DNA of 64,000 bases from Microglena sp. YARC (GCA_022414725.1 CM039462.1:131567268-131631267), one strand, 5' to 3'. Numbered from the stretch's first letter, positions 9,514-21,370 are shown. Notes: a model not told the origin generated them from the letters alone. Made by a program: numbers and translations.

Positions 9514-12500
9514 CTGCGCAGCAGAGAGAAGAGTCAAGGACCAGTCAGGACATTGGGTCACGGGGCCTATCAGCAGAAATTAGTTGTACATCTTGTTTGT
9601 GCATACTTATTGGAAGGATTCATCCTATTTTAGGAAGTGGGAGCCAGTACACAAAAGCATGCAAATATTTACCCAAGGTGATGGTTCCCCTTGAGCAAAG
9701 CAGTTGTCTGTAGTACTTATGGTGAAGCTGCACACAGACCAAGAAGCCTTCAGGCTGCTATACCATGTAAACAAACCCACCCCATCTGCAGAAACGAATA
9801 AACAACAAAGATATTTCCCTAAAAGCAAGCGGGACAGATTCTCCTTGTAACTCACCTCGTTTTGAAAGAGGACTGGGAAGGTTTTGTGGCCACTTCCATG
9901 AGCTTTGAACCAGGCACTGACTGGGTGGTTGTGGTAAGCCTATGTGGGGAAGAAGGACAACCATTTCAGCAAAACCATTCGTGATGTTCACAAGTCTCCC
10001 GGCAAGCCACCGGCACATTTGGAGTCCAACAGGGCAACACTAATAATAATGTCATCATCATCACCATCAAAAATACGTTTTGCTACAGTGCTAAGACAGT
10101 AAGACATTTGGCAAGCACCAGAGATGTTTTTTCTCACCATAACTAACCAATTAAACTATTGAGTTATGTGTCACCTCGAGCCTCAACCTATCACACGACT
10201 CCGGGCAATGGGTGGTGAACGGCAACCCACTAGACACGTAGAGTAGGGGATCATCAACATCGAAATAGGCACAAGGCGGATCTTAGTGCTGGATGTGCAC
10301 TAGCGAGTCAGAGAAGGGTCCTGTTAAACGGCAGATAAATTCAGTATTTTTGGCGCTTACCTGTGTTTCGTCGGAAACACAAATAGCTATGGCCCGATTT
10401 AAGACCAACCGTTCCGGAAAGTGCAATGCCCCCCCCCCCCCCCCCCCCCCCGGGCCAATTAGCTAAAAATAGTAGGGGGCCCTGGAGGTCAGCCCCGGGG
10501 TGGGGTATGGTACACAATGGCGTCTGGGTTTGTAGTTCAGTTGTATAAAGTTGTTACATTTCTTATTGAATGTTGAAAAATATGACAAAGTTGTCCATGT
10601 GGGTATATGCCAAGTTGAAACGACGTGCAGCGAGATACGGTACATTTGCTAATGGCAATTGCCAACAACTTGTTTGAAAGATTTAACGTAGATTGTTATG
10701 TTATGTTTTATGTCTGGGATTGGCATCCAATGGTATGCTTGTACATGTAAAACTTGGAGAACTGTGGGAGAGCCGCATGTACATGTAATTTATTGTAGCA
10801 GATGTGTGAATGCAGATGAGGCGGATGACTTCTTTCTTGGGCTGTTTCTGATGGATGTGGATTGGCATCCAATGGTATGCTTGCACTTGTAAAACTTGGA
10901 GAACTGTGGGAGAGCTGCATGTATATGTAATTTATTGTAGCAGATATGTGAATGCAGATGAGGCGGATGACTTTTTTCTTGGGCTGTTTCTGATGGATGT
11001 GGAACATGGTTTCCGTGTGTCTACGATGAGAGCTTGTTAGTCAGCTATTGTGTTGGACATGCTTCAGGTCCCTAGATTGAGTCCACAGGACAGGAGGGAA
11101 ACGACAGATGAAAACACCGCGTCTACAGTCCGCAACCCCTAGATCCGTACGCGAATAAGTGCTCTACGGGGCAAGTTTTCGACAGCAGGCTGGTTCACAA
11201 AGTGCACCATTCTGCAGATACAGCGACTCCCAAGGACGTTGAGAAGCGAAGTTGCTCTTCACCATTGGAATTGCTTTGCGGGTATTCAACTTGCTTTCAG
11301 ACTATTCAAACTGCTTTGCGAATATTGGACAAGCGAGGCTTTGCATGTACTGGTGTTGCGACTATTCAACTTGCTTTGCAAATTCAATGCATGACAGAAC
11401 AGACTACCATGCAAGGTACACAGGTAAGCAATTGTGGCAGAGAAGTTATGGCGCGATGTTGCGTATTGGACTTGCGACCATGCAAACTGCTTTGCAAGCA
11501 TTACGCCGACCAACTTGCGTTTACCAGGATAGCAACTGTTCATCGAGGGCAGAGAAGTTACGAAGGTGAAGGAGAAGAACGAAAGAATCGAGCACGACTC
11601 GCTTAGACTTCTCTGAGTTCTCATTTGACCGGCTGATTTGACCGGCGATGTTAGGAAACTTGAAGATGTGAAGATGTGAAAAACAGCACAATATCGCCTA
11701 AGTATCGCATAGGTCTGTCCCCCCAAGGGGGATGACCAACAACTGTAAACCTGGCAATCTTTGTGAGGTTCTTGCGGACGCTGTGCACAAAGCTGTGCAG
11801 GATGATTCATCAGCCACACCCATAGCATCGACCTCAAGCGCTGTGACGATTCCTGGCATCATAAAGTAGCGTGGTAAAGGCAGGAGCTTCATTGTAACGC
11901 TCAATATCGGGGGCGAAGTCCAGGCTGGTCTAGAGAGTCTTGTCCCGGCGAGCTCCCAGGTCGAACTGGAGGGATTTGACGTCAACGATATATCGATATA
12001 TCGGAGAATGAGTTATCTAGCGATGCTTCAGAGGAGGAGGTCGAAGCATTCGAAGAGAGAAAGATTTCCGAAAATGACTGGCGTGAGGTCCTGCCAGAGG
12101 ATAGCTGCTGGTTACTCTGAGCCAGGGCCTGGGAGGCTGAGGCATGTCAAGCTCCTAGGTGTGGACCCAGCCAATGCTCCACTAATGTTCCTACTTCCTC
12201 CTTTCTTTCCCTCAGCTCTTACCCAAGAAAGCTGTGTCAGACATAGTGAAGCTCACTAATGAGAGGGGGAAACAAATGCATCTTCCTCCATGGACGCACA
12301 CACACACACACCAACACACACACACACATCTACACGCGCACACACATCTATACACACGAGCACACCAAGACATGGACATCATGCATCCTTGCATGGACAT
12401 CATGCACTTGCATGGACATCATGCATCCTAGCACATTCACACACATGTGTTATGTCTCGCATGCAAACCCACATACATGGACACACACACAAGCTTAGAC

Positions 12501-15220
12501 ACACGCACACACCTGCAAGGGCACACACGTACACACACATGCATGTAGCTGCGTGCACATGCGTGTGTGTGTGACACATTGACACCATCAACTTCCCACA
12601 CTCACCCACCACTGTCAGAACCACCCACGGACACACACATACATGTAGGTGGATGCCCATGCAAGTGGGTGTATGACACATTGGCACCATTATCTTCCCA
12701 CACATACACACCAATCACCCACAAACACAAATGCACACATGCATGTAGGTGGGTGCCCATGCAGGTGTGTGTCATGTAATTGTGGGTAGTCTATCTGCTC
12801 CCCAAACAGTGAGAGTGACTGCTTTTGCAAGTACACCATGTTCGCGCGCGCGAAAGATAACTCTGGACTATCTCCTTTGAAGAGGGGGAGGCAGTAGTCT
12901 GAACTTGACCAGATTGTGGGGACAACTTCTTAACAATGTCCTAAAGGGATTCTGGGAGTCTTATGGTTGGGGTCTAACAACATCTACAGATGTTTTAGTT
13001 TTTAATTTGATTTTTCAGTTTGTTTTTGAAAAATCACCATTTTCAAATTCAAATTCGAACTTGTGGATATACCACTATAGCTTATTTAGTTGACGATTCA
13101 TATGTGTTCTACTACTCTTTAAGTTGACGCTGCAAAAACTCCCATGCGATTTGATAAATATAAGACCCTTTTATTCCACTTTTCCCTAAACTGATTTTTG
13201 TATTACCGGTAATACACGGCAATCCAGGACAAACATTAAAGAAAGTCAAGGGTCGGTTAAGTTTGATTAATGCATTATATCTGGTCACGTCATGAAGTTG
13301 GCACACAGCTCTTCAATCACGCCGCTTTGGAGTATTGCATCCTTTCTTTCGTTCTCAGACACTCATCATTGACCGCACAGTTTCGCCAAGATGGATTTGC
13401 TGCAGCAGGGCACCGTCCCTGCCACGCAATTTTCGATAGATCATCCTGAGGCAACCAGCAGCAGCAATAAAATAAGCGCTGAAATCAGCGCCTGACTAGC
13501 AAGAAAGCGCTGCAGAGCGCATTTGCCACGTTGACCCATTTTGAACTGACCTGGCCAGATGCAAAAGACTGCTTAGCTGGTGGGATGTTTCTAACTATCC
13601 TCCCGGAAGTTAAGGCCCAGTTAGAAGGTTCAGTCTAAACCACAATCCTTCAGCAGACCCCTAACTGGTTGGAAACAAGCTGTAATTCAAGGCTGTCAAT
13701 TGTTGGCGTGCCCACCCAGTCTGAGCAAACCCCGATTTTTAACCCTGAGGGCGATCAAAATTCTAAGCCGTATGCGCAACTTTTCAGAACGCCAAGTAGG
13801 AGGATCATTGCTGATTGCTCACATGAGTACAGCTTGTACCTCCCGTTTCGTATATTTGAAAGGGGTGGACGCTCGGAACCTTAGGAGCTCGCGAACTGTG
13901 GTCAGCAATCCCCTCATATGAGGGCCAGGTGAGTTGGCAGATCTGAGTTTTCTTACCTCAAGTCAGCGAGCTCGATTGAACTCGACGAGAGACAGTTTGG
14001 CTATCTGTTAAGCGCATGGCCTTCCCATCTTACCATAGCAATCATTCATTCACGTAAATCGTCTCGAGATCAGCACCGCGGTCTAAAGACATTTTGTCCC
14101 GGGACCCGTTTTCGACCCATTCGTAATTTCTCTAGTACCCCTACGTATCTTGTTTTCTCCAGATCCTTGCTAATCGAAATTGACGCTAGCTACTAGGATA
14201 TAGAGAAACCAAGATCAGAATGCGAGGGACTTGGAGACACCACCATCCAACTTGAAAACGGAAAACCCACTTTCCTGTCGCAACGATCCAATGCATTCGC
14301 TGAGAACGATCCGGTAACTAAACAGTATTTGTTATTACAGTTCCTGCATCCTCAGTGGCCCATGCATCGGGTCCGCGGACACAGCAAAACTGGATGTACG
14401 GATGTATGGTTTCTTCTGTCGGCACCGGTGTTGTATATTCCGTTCGAAAACTGTCCTACTGCCGATGACGGCAAAAGCGCTGCGGCTACGGCGATGGAAC
14501 TAAGTGCAATTGCCCTTGCCTATATATGAAAACGGGAGGAGGTCGGCAGCATATGCCATACAAAATATCCCACCACCTCAGCTTTTCGCTTCCAAAAGCG
14601 TTGCCTCAAGATCGACCTAGACTGGAAGATGGCAGGAACCCTATCTATGCCTTGTCAGCGAAACCAGTTTCTCACCTTCTGTCGGGCCTGGGCCTCCTCG
14701 TCGTCATCATACATAGACAGGTTTCTGGTGTCGGGGTCCACAAACAAAAACTTGCCTATCACGACAGAGAAGCCGAGGACGGCAAAGCCCTGCAGAGTGG
14801 CATAATAGGAGGTCGGTCAGTCAGGGTGAGCGAGAAGGATAAGGGCTCGTTAGGGTGAGCGCGAAAGGTGGCACCCTAGCAGACTGATATTTGTAAGTCG
14901 ATCTGCGATCACCAGAGAGAGGAGCGAATTGTAGTGGGAGCATCCAGGGGGGGTGTCAGTTCCCTAAAAACTGGTCGTACCCAAACAGCATACAAGGAAG
15001 CAAGTTTGCCAAGGGATCAACTTACAATTAGGGTGAAGACGAACTTGGCCTGTTGGATTGGGGGGGGGGGGGGGGAGGTGGGAGGAGGAGAGAGGGAGAG
15101 GGAAGGTTGTGTTAGAAGTCTGGGGTGGGGTAATCTTCAGCTGAGGGGGGGAGGTTTTTTTTTGCTTACGTCAGGTGGAAGTCGCGTGTGATGTCCCTTG
15201 TGAAGTCCCTTGCCGCCCAT
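9493..15220 (-). CDS. Small five-exon gene, copy 1 (97 aa, unknown function)
   Basis: Exons on the - strand are 15170-15220, 15026-15049, 14676-14789, 9856-9939 and 9493-9513. All junctions are GT-AG and phase 0. The product starts MGGKG, has an 8-residue micro-exon (AKFVFTLI), then a hydrophobic segment GFAVLGFSVVIGKFLF followed by VDPDTRNLSMYDDDE, then AYHNHPVSAWFKAHG..FPVLFQNE, and ends FKPTKL. It looks like a one-pass small membrane protein with an acidic loop; I do not recognise the family. A second copy at 37.66-39.02 kb keeps every exon length except exon 1 (17 codons here, 9 there). The third intron is 4.7 kb here against 444 bp in the other copy. All exons are open. The genomic pair supports the model; transcripts would confirm it. 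Confidence 0.6.
9856..9939 (-). CDS. Small gene copy 1, exon 4
   Basis: 28 codons between acceptor CCACATAG and donor GTGAGT. It differs from copy 2 at many residues but has the same length and phase and keeps the PVLFQNE end. Confidence 0.6.
10710..11005. repeat. Two-unit tandem repeat, about 141 bp
   Basis: GGATTGGCATCCAATGGTAT starts at 10718 and 10859, each followed by nearly the same 140 bp. Confidence 0.85.
11732..12120 (+). pseudogene. Decayed ORF of unknown origin
   Basis: From ATG at 11732 a frame reads MTNNCKPGNLCEVLADAVHK and continues to a TAG at 11867-11869. It then reads on in the same frame (RGKGRSFIVTLNIGGEVQAG..) to about 11995, where the open acidic frame shifts (ENELSSDASEEEVEAFEERK) and ends at TGA 12118-12120. 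The amino acid make-up looks protein-like, with one stop and one frame change. It may be a transposon ORF remnant; I cannot name the family. Confidence 0.35.
12288..12775. repeat. CA/TG simple repeats with CATGGACATCATGCA units
   Basis: Long ACACAC runs, three repeats of CATGGACATCATGCA near 12372-12425, and a two-fold ~115-bp repeat ending GGTGGGTGCCCATGCA. No coding content. Confidence 0.8.
12776..14640. other. Unrecognised sequence
   Basis: No exon, repeat array or transposon ends that I can support. AGCGC palindromes near 13480-13530 resemble the interior of the hAT-like MITE, but no ends or duplication were found. Confidence 0.4.
14676..14789 (-). CDS. Small gene copy 1, exon 3 (membrane segment)
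   Basis: 38 codons: GFAVLGFSVVIGKFLFVDPD then TRNLSMYDDDEEAQARQK. Acceptor CTCTGCAG, donor GTGAGA. Copy 2 has the same length and keeps FSVVIGKFL, VDPDTRNLS and YDDDE. Confidence 0.65.
15026..15049 (-). CDS. Small gene copy 1, exon 2 (24-bp micro-exon)
   Basis: AKFVFTLI between CCAACAG and GTAAGT; copy 2 reads AKFVLSLI in the same place. Confidence 0.55.
15170..15220 (-). CDS. Small gene copy 1, exon 1
   Basis: 17 codons from ATG to Asp, donor GTAAGC. It starts MGGKG like copy 2, then has a HKGHHTRLP-like stretch absent from copy 2. The start is the first ATG shared by the copies. Confidence 0.5.
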
Positions 15221-15867
15221 CGGGGGCAACGAGGATATCGGGGGAATCGCGGGAATCGGGGGGATCGAAGGCATCGAGGGAATCGGCATGATTGCTGGTT
15301 GGTATATCAAAAGAAGAGTAGAGTAGAGGAGTCGATTTGAGGAGTATAATCGGCCAATGCTGAATATCTGTGCGTTTCGCCTTTATTACTGGACGCAGCA
15401 GTCTGGTCAGCCAAAACCTAAACCCGCATGAACCCAAGTTCCGACACCAATGAAATATGACGAGGCGGAGGTGTTCCTCGATAATGAAGTCGACAGACTG
15501 TCGTGAAGCTCTCGCACTTCTTATACCGCATCGCGTTGCTACGGTAGCATGCGCAATAACACGACGAGCATGCTCCCGAGCAACCACCGACCCTCAATCG
15601 TATGCGAACTGAGCATATCGAGAATTCGCATCTTAATCACTTCTCACTCTTTTGCTTCACTAACTTTTTCGAAAATAATTACCTCCGGCAGCCTCCAGTC
15701 CGAGCAGAAAAATAAAAACCAAGCAAGAAAAATAAAAACCCAAACAAGAAAAATAAAAACCAGTTCGATCAAATTTTACCCCCCCGCCATCCGCCACACC
15801 ACTGCTAGTTTTCCCCGAGCAAATAAGATTACAGATCACAATCGCCACGCTACGACTCCGTACCGCG

Positions 15868-16047
15868 ATGCCTCCACTACTCTCCTCCACATCATACCTT
15901 ACGCCAAGCTTCTCGTGCTTCCTGGCAACGCTCACGCTCGCCCCGCACAGGGCGCAGTGCTCGTCGTCGTCCTCAAGCCCCGCCACCCACCCAGCACTGT
16001 ACAAGAGTCGGGATCGTTCTTCAATTAGTGTCCAGGAGACGATGTAG
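15868..16047 (+). CDS. Conserved 59-codon ORF with signal-peptide-like start, copy 1
   Basis: ATG 15868 to TAG 16045-16047. The start MPPLLSSTSYLTPSFSCFLA followed by TLTLAPHRAQC looks like a secretory signal with possible cleavage near Ala-Gln-Cys; the rest is Ser/Pro-rich. Copies at 39667 and 44259 have exactly the same length with no indels over 180 bp, and most differences are at third codon positions. An antisense frame (reading DEHCAL.GASVS..KHEKL) shares those third positions, so the strand is not settled by substitutions alone. The start lies 648 bp from the divergent ATG of the small five-exon gene. It could be a small secreted peptide or a first exon. Confidence 0.4.
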   Translation: MPPLLSSTSYLTPSFSCFLATLTLAPHRAQCSSSSSSPATHPALYKSRDRSSISVQETM

Positions 16048-17068
16048 CGGGAGCAGCTGCTCGGTGGGAATCGATGAAATATGATAACGATAAACCCATA
16101 TGATGTATTTCCTACCCTGTTGCGTCCGACCGTATCCTGGGTGCACCTTTCCGAGATTCAGGAAAGGAGAAGAATAATTGTTGCATGGTTCGATACGCCT
16201 TCAGGTGTCTTACAGTCTGCAGGATACAATTCGCCCCCCGCCCCCCCCCCAGGTGCGATACCCACCCACGAAAACGAGGGAGCATACACCATCTCCAGGA
16301 TTTGAAGCGAGGATGTATGAATGGGTATGACTTGTCTGGGTCCAGCCAATAATGCAGACACAAGTTATTTTCCTTCCACTCACGCAACATGGAATATCGG
16401 GTTAGGGTCATTGCTTGTGGTAAAGGAAAGTTTCATCAGATTTCCTGGTCTGCCTCCACCTTCGTACAGATGTGTGTATTTGTATTTTTACAGTCCAGGG
16501 GTCCAGGTCTAAGGACTGTCATCATCATCGGTGCAGATAATGACTAGATAAGCCCAAGCAATGATCCCATGGATTTTACCAGCTGATTGTGTTGACCTTG
16601 TATTTGTGGTCCTAGTCAGTTCATCAGTGCTTCCTTTCGATTTAGCCCCTCCTCATATCGAGTCTGGGCAAGTCCCTTTAGCCTCGCTGGCTTCCCCTGG
16701 ACTGTAACATACATGCATATGTCAGTTTGCAAGCACGACAAGGCAGTGCAACAAGCAGAATGAACTAAGCAGGTATGCGCCCAAGGTGCTCGTATCGGTA
16801 AGGCGTGGTGTGTTGTCTGCAGACGAAGGGTACCAGGAGCAGCCAACGTCCAGAAATACTGTTACATACATTCATACATATGGTCCTGGAGAACTTGAGG
16901 TGCACATACATCCGCCTTGACACCAGCCTCTTATCCACTAGTGTTATTCAAGCCGCAGGCACATCTGGAGTCCAGTGGGACACGCCGTACGGCACCAGGA
17001 TATGCAACCCTCCTCCTCCTCCTCCTCCTCCTCCCCCCCATCCCCCCCTCCGCATCCTCATCCTCAAT

Positions 17069-17099
<31 letters not shown>

Positions 17100-18110
17100 C
17101 CAGTATTAGTAATCTGTTTATGGGCCCTGGAGACCTGTGGAAAGGAGATTAAATTAATCATTTATTAATTACTGGCTGGCAGTTCATTCTTCTTTGCTTG
17201 AACACTTGCAGACCAGCAGCTCAGTCCTGAGCAGGATCAAGCGAAGGCGTCTCCTGTCAATCAACAGTGAGGGACTGCGTCACCTACATCCCTTGGTGGG
17301 CCCTTGGTGAACGCTTATGCTTTCTACTGACATCTGCAAGACAGCCTGAGTCACATGCGAGGGCGCCTCCTACCATACCGATCAACAGCGATAGACTACA
17401 TCACTTCTCTCTACAACCCTTGGTGGGCCCTTGGTGAACGCTTATGCTTTCTACTAGCAAATGCAAGACATGAGTAAGGACTTAGTACATATAGTGATAT
17501 ATATAGCAAATCCCTAGAATCCTGAATCCATGATCCCTCCTTTAAGTGACTGGCTCAGGGAGTTGCCTAGGAGCTGCAGCTGGAAGCCGAAAATAAGAGC
17601 TCTGCTTATTACGGCACCATCAATGATATGACAACATTCATTTGGGGTTCACTGAATGCTTTGAATTCTTGTGGCACTACAGTTTACAAGCATGGGGCAC
17701 TACAGTGTTCAAGCATGGGGTGGGCTACAACTATGAGAACAGAGACGTGCCCCAAACGTTCCCCAAGTTACTAGCTAGAGCTTTCCTTAACTTTCCCCAA
17801 GTTTCCCGTCGACGGCAGTCTTTATGCGATCGCAATGAACAGATTGGGATACGCAGGAGGATTGTATACCTCCCGATTGTATTCTCCTGCTTCTGTCATA
17901 TTATCATACAATTTTCTTATTGGTTACAGATTACGGCTTGGGTCTCATTGAACGATAACATTAGAACCACCAAGCTACTTTAGGGGGCCCGATACATAAT
18001 AACCTCCTGTCATGCTAAATAACTAACATAAGAAATATGATTTGTTTATCATCATGTGGGTATAGCATCATTTTTCTGTTTGGATTGGATTGGATAGGAT
18101 AGTCACATGG
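16048..18110. repeat. Segmental repeat block C, right part
   Basis: This stretch is homologous to 39.85-41.73 kb and 44.44-46.53 kb. Shared landmarks are GTCTGGGTCCAGCCAATAAT (about 16337), ATATGGTCCTGGAGAACTTG (about 16877), CTCCTC runs and CATCAT runs (17008-17100), GCCCTTGGTGAACGCTTATG repeated in tandem (17299 and 17427), and GTCGACGGCAGTCTTTATGC (about 17807). No convincing exon was found; reading frames change between copies through indels. Confidence 0.7.
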
Positions 18111-18227
18111 TTTTTAATTTAAGTTCCCTGATATCTAAACACATGGTTATATTCGAAGTTCCCTGGTATACCTTATGTCATTATGTATGCTGTAGGCCAG
18201 GGGTAGGCCAAAGAGGCTAAAGGGACT

Positions 18228-18856
18228 GTCAGCTGTACTACTAGGACACGAGTGCCTTATTGGCATCTGAATCAGATCGTGTCCTAGTAGTACAGCTGAC
18301 AATAATGCATGCCCCGGGAGGAGAACAGATTACCCAGAGATTCCACAAATCCACAGCCAAGCTCTCGGCTATGGTCTTACGATTGGGGGCAACTTAGTAC
18401 TGATCAGACCCGCGCCCCGCCTGTGTACCGCGACCGTATGGGGAGGATCGAACACCCCCGTTTTCCTCCCGAGTCAGGCATTATAGTCAGCTGTACTACA
18501 AGGACACGAGTGCCTTCTTGGCATCAGAGTCATGAAGCTCTCGCCTATGGTCTTACGATTGGGAGCAACTTAGTACTGATCAGGCTCCCACTCCGCCTGT
18601 ATCCCGCGACCTTCTGGGGAGGACCGAACCCCCCCGTTTTCCTCCCGAGTCAGGCATTATTGGCATCTGAATCATGAAGCTCTCGGCTATGATCTTACGA
18701 TTGGGGGCAACTTAGTACTGATCAGGTCCGCACCCCGCCTGTGTACCGCGACCTTCTGGGGAGGATCGAACCCCCCCGTTTTCCTCCCGAGTCAGGCATT
18801 ATTGTCATCTGAATCAGATGCCAATAAGGCACTCGTGTCCTAGTACTACAGCTGAC
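18228..18856. mobile_element. TIR element, 7-bp TSD, with internal tandem units
   Basis: 629 bp. The left end GTCAGCTGTACTACTAGGAC and on to ..GTGCCTTATTGGCATCTGA matches the reverse complement of the right end (about 43 bp, one gap). It is flanked by AGGGACT at 18221-18227 and 18857-18863; the dispersed repeat it entered shows the empty site. 18228-18299 is itself a near-complete palindrome with 24-bp arms. The interior has three ~150-bp units (CTATGGTCTTACGATTGGG..), each holding on the - strand GGTTCGATCC, a match to a Pol III B box. No transposase. Confidence 0.85.
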
Positions 18857-18939
18857 AGGGACTTGCCCAACCGTGGCAGGAGGGACTAAAAAAAGAAGGC
18901 ATTGATGAACTGAACCCTGGGAAAACATTACCACACTGG

Positions 18940-19137
18940 ATGTCAACGCACAACAGGTTGAGCTGCCCCTGGGCATACCCGCCACACCCCACTTCTGCCA
19001 CACCCCACATCCCACTCCTGACACACAACAGGTTGATCTGCCACTGGATGGGAGCCACTGAGGATCGCATCTTCTGTACCATTGACATTGAGAAGGCTCA
19101 GTCCGAGGGTATCAAGTCTTACAAGCCTGGACTTCTG
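18940..19137 (+). pseudogene. Dead CHLI exon 2 copy with duplicated acceptor
   Basis: 19032-19137 matches CHLI 2948-3049 but carries a 4-bp insertion after VDLPL that shifts into a TGA (reads VDLPLDGSH then stop). The donor GTGAGT is kept. 18950-18970 repeats the acceptor and first codons, as in the live gene. Confidence 0.88.
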
Positions 19138-19199
19138 GTGAGTGCCCTCTATCAGTTATATGCGCAGTGTTCGGAGGTCAGGGCTAACTGCTAGGGGTG

Positions 19200-19900
19200 C
19201 GCAAAAATAATAAGGCACCTAGTGTCATGTATCACATCCCTAGCATCTTGATTGAATAAGCACACCACCCCATGATACCTCTCTATGGCTCGTGTTCTGG
19301 GTTTGTAGGTTTCTGGTTGAACGCACATGTTTGCCTGTCTTCTGCTAGGGGGCCCCTCCAACTTTTCTGACATTTCCATGTGGCATAAAAGTTGATACCC
19401 AAACATGATTTGTGTATACTTCTGTAAAATTCTTTTTACACACCCCTTCAGTTCCAAAGTTTATTGCTATGGAAGGCCTTTATGGTCAAAGGTTGGCCCT
19501 GCAGATTTAACAGCACCTACCCCCTCTCACACACACACTTAGTGACTAGTCACACACAATGACACCACCAACTAGGAGGTGGTAAGGCACAGCTGAGCAA
19601 AACACGAGAGAACAAGCTAGCCCCACCTAAAATGGAAAAACAGTGGCCAAGAAAAACAAAACAGATCCTGCATTTTCCCCACGTTTTTGAAGTTGTAAAC
19701 CCTAAAAACTAACACTGCCCCTAGTTTACAGCTCACTCACATTCATGCTAGCACCTACCCACCTAAGCTAGATATAGGTTTCCCCCACCCAGACCTGGAA
19801 GCTCTTACCCTGGGGTCTAAGTGACTAGGAGATGGGAGCAGTCCAAGCCCAAATTAGCCCTGATAGGGCTATTAGCTCAATTAGCTCTAATAGTGCACAA
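19200..19900. other. No gene seen
   Basis: Unique-looking sequence between CHLI-derived fragments. Only short frames without recognisable content. Confidence 0.5.
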
Positions 19901-20034
19901 CTACTTTAGCCAAACTTCGCCAAAACAACCCAGAAAAAGTGCCATGTGTTTCGGAGAGTCTTATTATGCATCCTACTGACCTTAGTGGCAATTGTGTAAG
20001 ATCTGACCATCATGAGTTCATGATGAAGTAGCTC

Positions 20035-20830
20035 ATAACTGCAGGAGCGAATGGAGATCACCATATTATTATACCAATGCGTTACATTGGAGGATAATAA
20101 GAGTATAAGTACATAACAGAATATGGTAAAATCCTGGGTGGGTCTGTCCAAAGTCTAGTCCACTGTTTATTTGTTGGGCTACGTAGGGCTACGTGGGACT
20201 ACGTAGGGTACACACGGCGGGCTACATAGGGTTACGTACCTAGGGCGACCTAGGGCTACGTAGGGCTGTGTAGGGTAAGTAGGACGGGCTATGTAGGGTG
20301 CGTACGACAGACTACGATGGGCTACGACGGGCTACATAGGGCTGTGGAGGGTAAGTAGGACGGGCTATGTAGGGTGCGTACGACAGGCTACGATGGGCTA
20401 CGACGGGCTACGTAGGGTACGTACGACGGGCGGGCTACGTACGGCTACGTAAGACGACGTGCTATTCCTCTTCCCTTCACCTTTAACTAGCGCTATAAGT
20501 ATGGAATTTATTTTAACGCTAGTAAGCACTATTAGCTCCGAACACCCCTCCTAACCCTTATAAGCGTTATATCGGTTGTATCAGTTATATTGGTTGCATC
20601 GGTTGTATCTGTTATCGTTTTTATCAATTATAACGGGATTATCAGTTATATTAATTATATCAGCTCTGAGCCCTCAGTGATTTCCAGGCTGGGGAGGCAA
20701 CTTGGGGAGCTAACAGGTACCAGGCCCATGCTTAAGGCCATGTACCACTGTAGACTATGGACATTACCATTACCATAACATGTTAAAGTCTACTTGACAC
20801 CGCGAGGGTGTATGAGACTCTGTGCTTCAA
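20035..20830 (+). repeat. CHLI intron-derived sequence and GGGCTACGTA repeats
   Basis: 20040-20190 matches the last CHLI intron (4858-5000). 20165-20460 is an expanded array of GGGCTACGTAGGG / GGGCTACGACGG units, present in only two units in the live gene. 20555-20770 matches the intron after CHLI exon 2 (3065-3270). The order differs from the gene, so this copy is rearranged. Confidence 0.75.
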
Positions 20831-21239
20831 ACAAAAAGAAAAAGCACCCACAAAGCAAAAACAAACATTATATCGGGAGGGTGTCGAGGATAAACAAACC
20901 AAACTCCTAACCACCGTTTTGGTGGCGTAAGTATTAAACCCCCTAGAGCAGGACCCAGATCTGAACCACTAACAGTGGCGGAGGTAAGAAGCTAACAAAT
21001 GGGAAGTCACAAGAATAAAAGGAGAATAAATTACGGTGCCACTAAGCAGTCCAGGGCTTCCTGTCTTGCTCTTCTACAAGTAGAAAGAAAGTCGGCTAGG
21101 TTGCTCCGAAAAGTCTTAGTGCCATTTCCATCTATAAAGGTTCTCAATGTGGAATCGCAGAATTCCACATTCCATACGGTTAAGTCGGTATCCTCATGGA
21201 CATGCCTATACATATCTGTAAATAGCTTATATTTACAGA

Positions 21240-21370
21240 CTTTGGTTACAGACCGTTAACACACTGTTGGGGTACGGTAGAAACTAGCTAGAGTAGAGTA
21301 CAGGTTTACAGAGCGTTTACAGACTTTACCCCTGTAAACCCACTGTAAAACCTCTGTAATGGGGTCGGTA
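21240..21370. repeat. CTGTAAACC-type degenerate repeat
   Basis: Degenerate units such as TTTACAGACTTT, CTGTAAACC and CTCTGTAA. A longer related array lies at 23750-23990, on the other side of the dead CHLI exons. Confidence 0.7.

Larger units (their letters stand above)
10330..14640. other. About 4.3-kb insertion inside intron 3 of small gene copy 1
   Basis: Homology with the copy 2 intron stops near 10330 and resumes near 14640. In between are a poly-C tract (10430-10451), a two-unit 141-bp repeat, a decayed ORF, CA repeats and unrecognised sequence. Terminal repeats of a single inserted element were not found, so several events are likely. Confidence 0.55.

Noticed and set aside
11286..11837. 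183-codon - strand frame
   Set aside because: No recognisable content, no conserved copy; it overlaps repeats of CTTGCTTTGCAAATTC type and the more protein-like + strand decayed ORF.
15660..16004. Antisense frame of the 59-codon ORF (GASVS..KHEKL..VAIVIC) as the real gene
   Set aside because: Kept only as an alternative: it is interrupted in copy 2 by TAA and its ends differ between copies, while the + frame keeps start and stop in all three.
18358..18800. tRNA genes in the three GGTTCGATCC units
   Set aside because: Only a T-arm-like segment is visible; no acceptor stem, anticodon arm or A box at the right distance.
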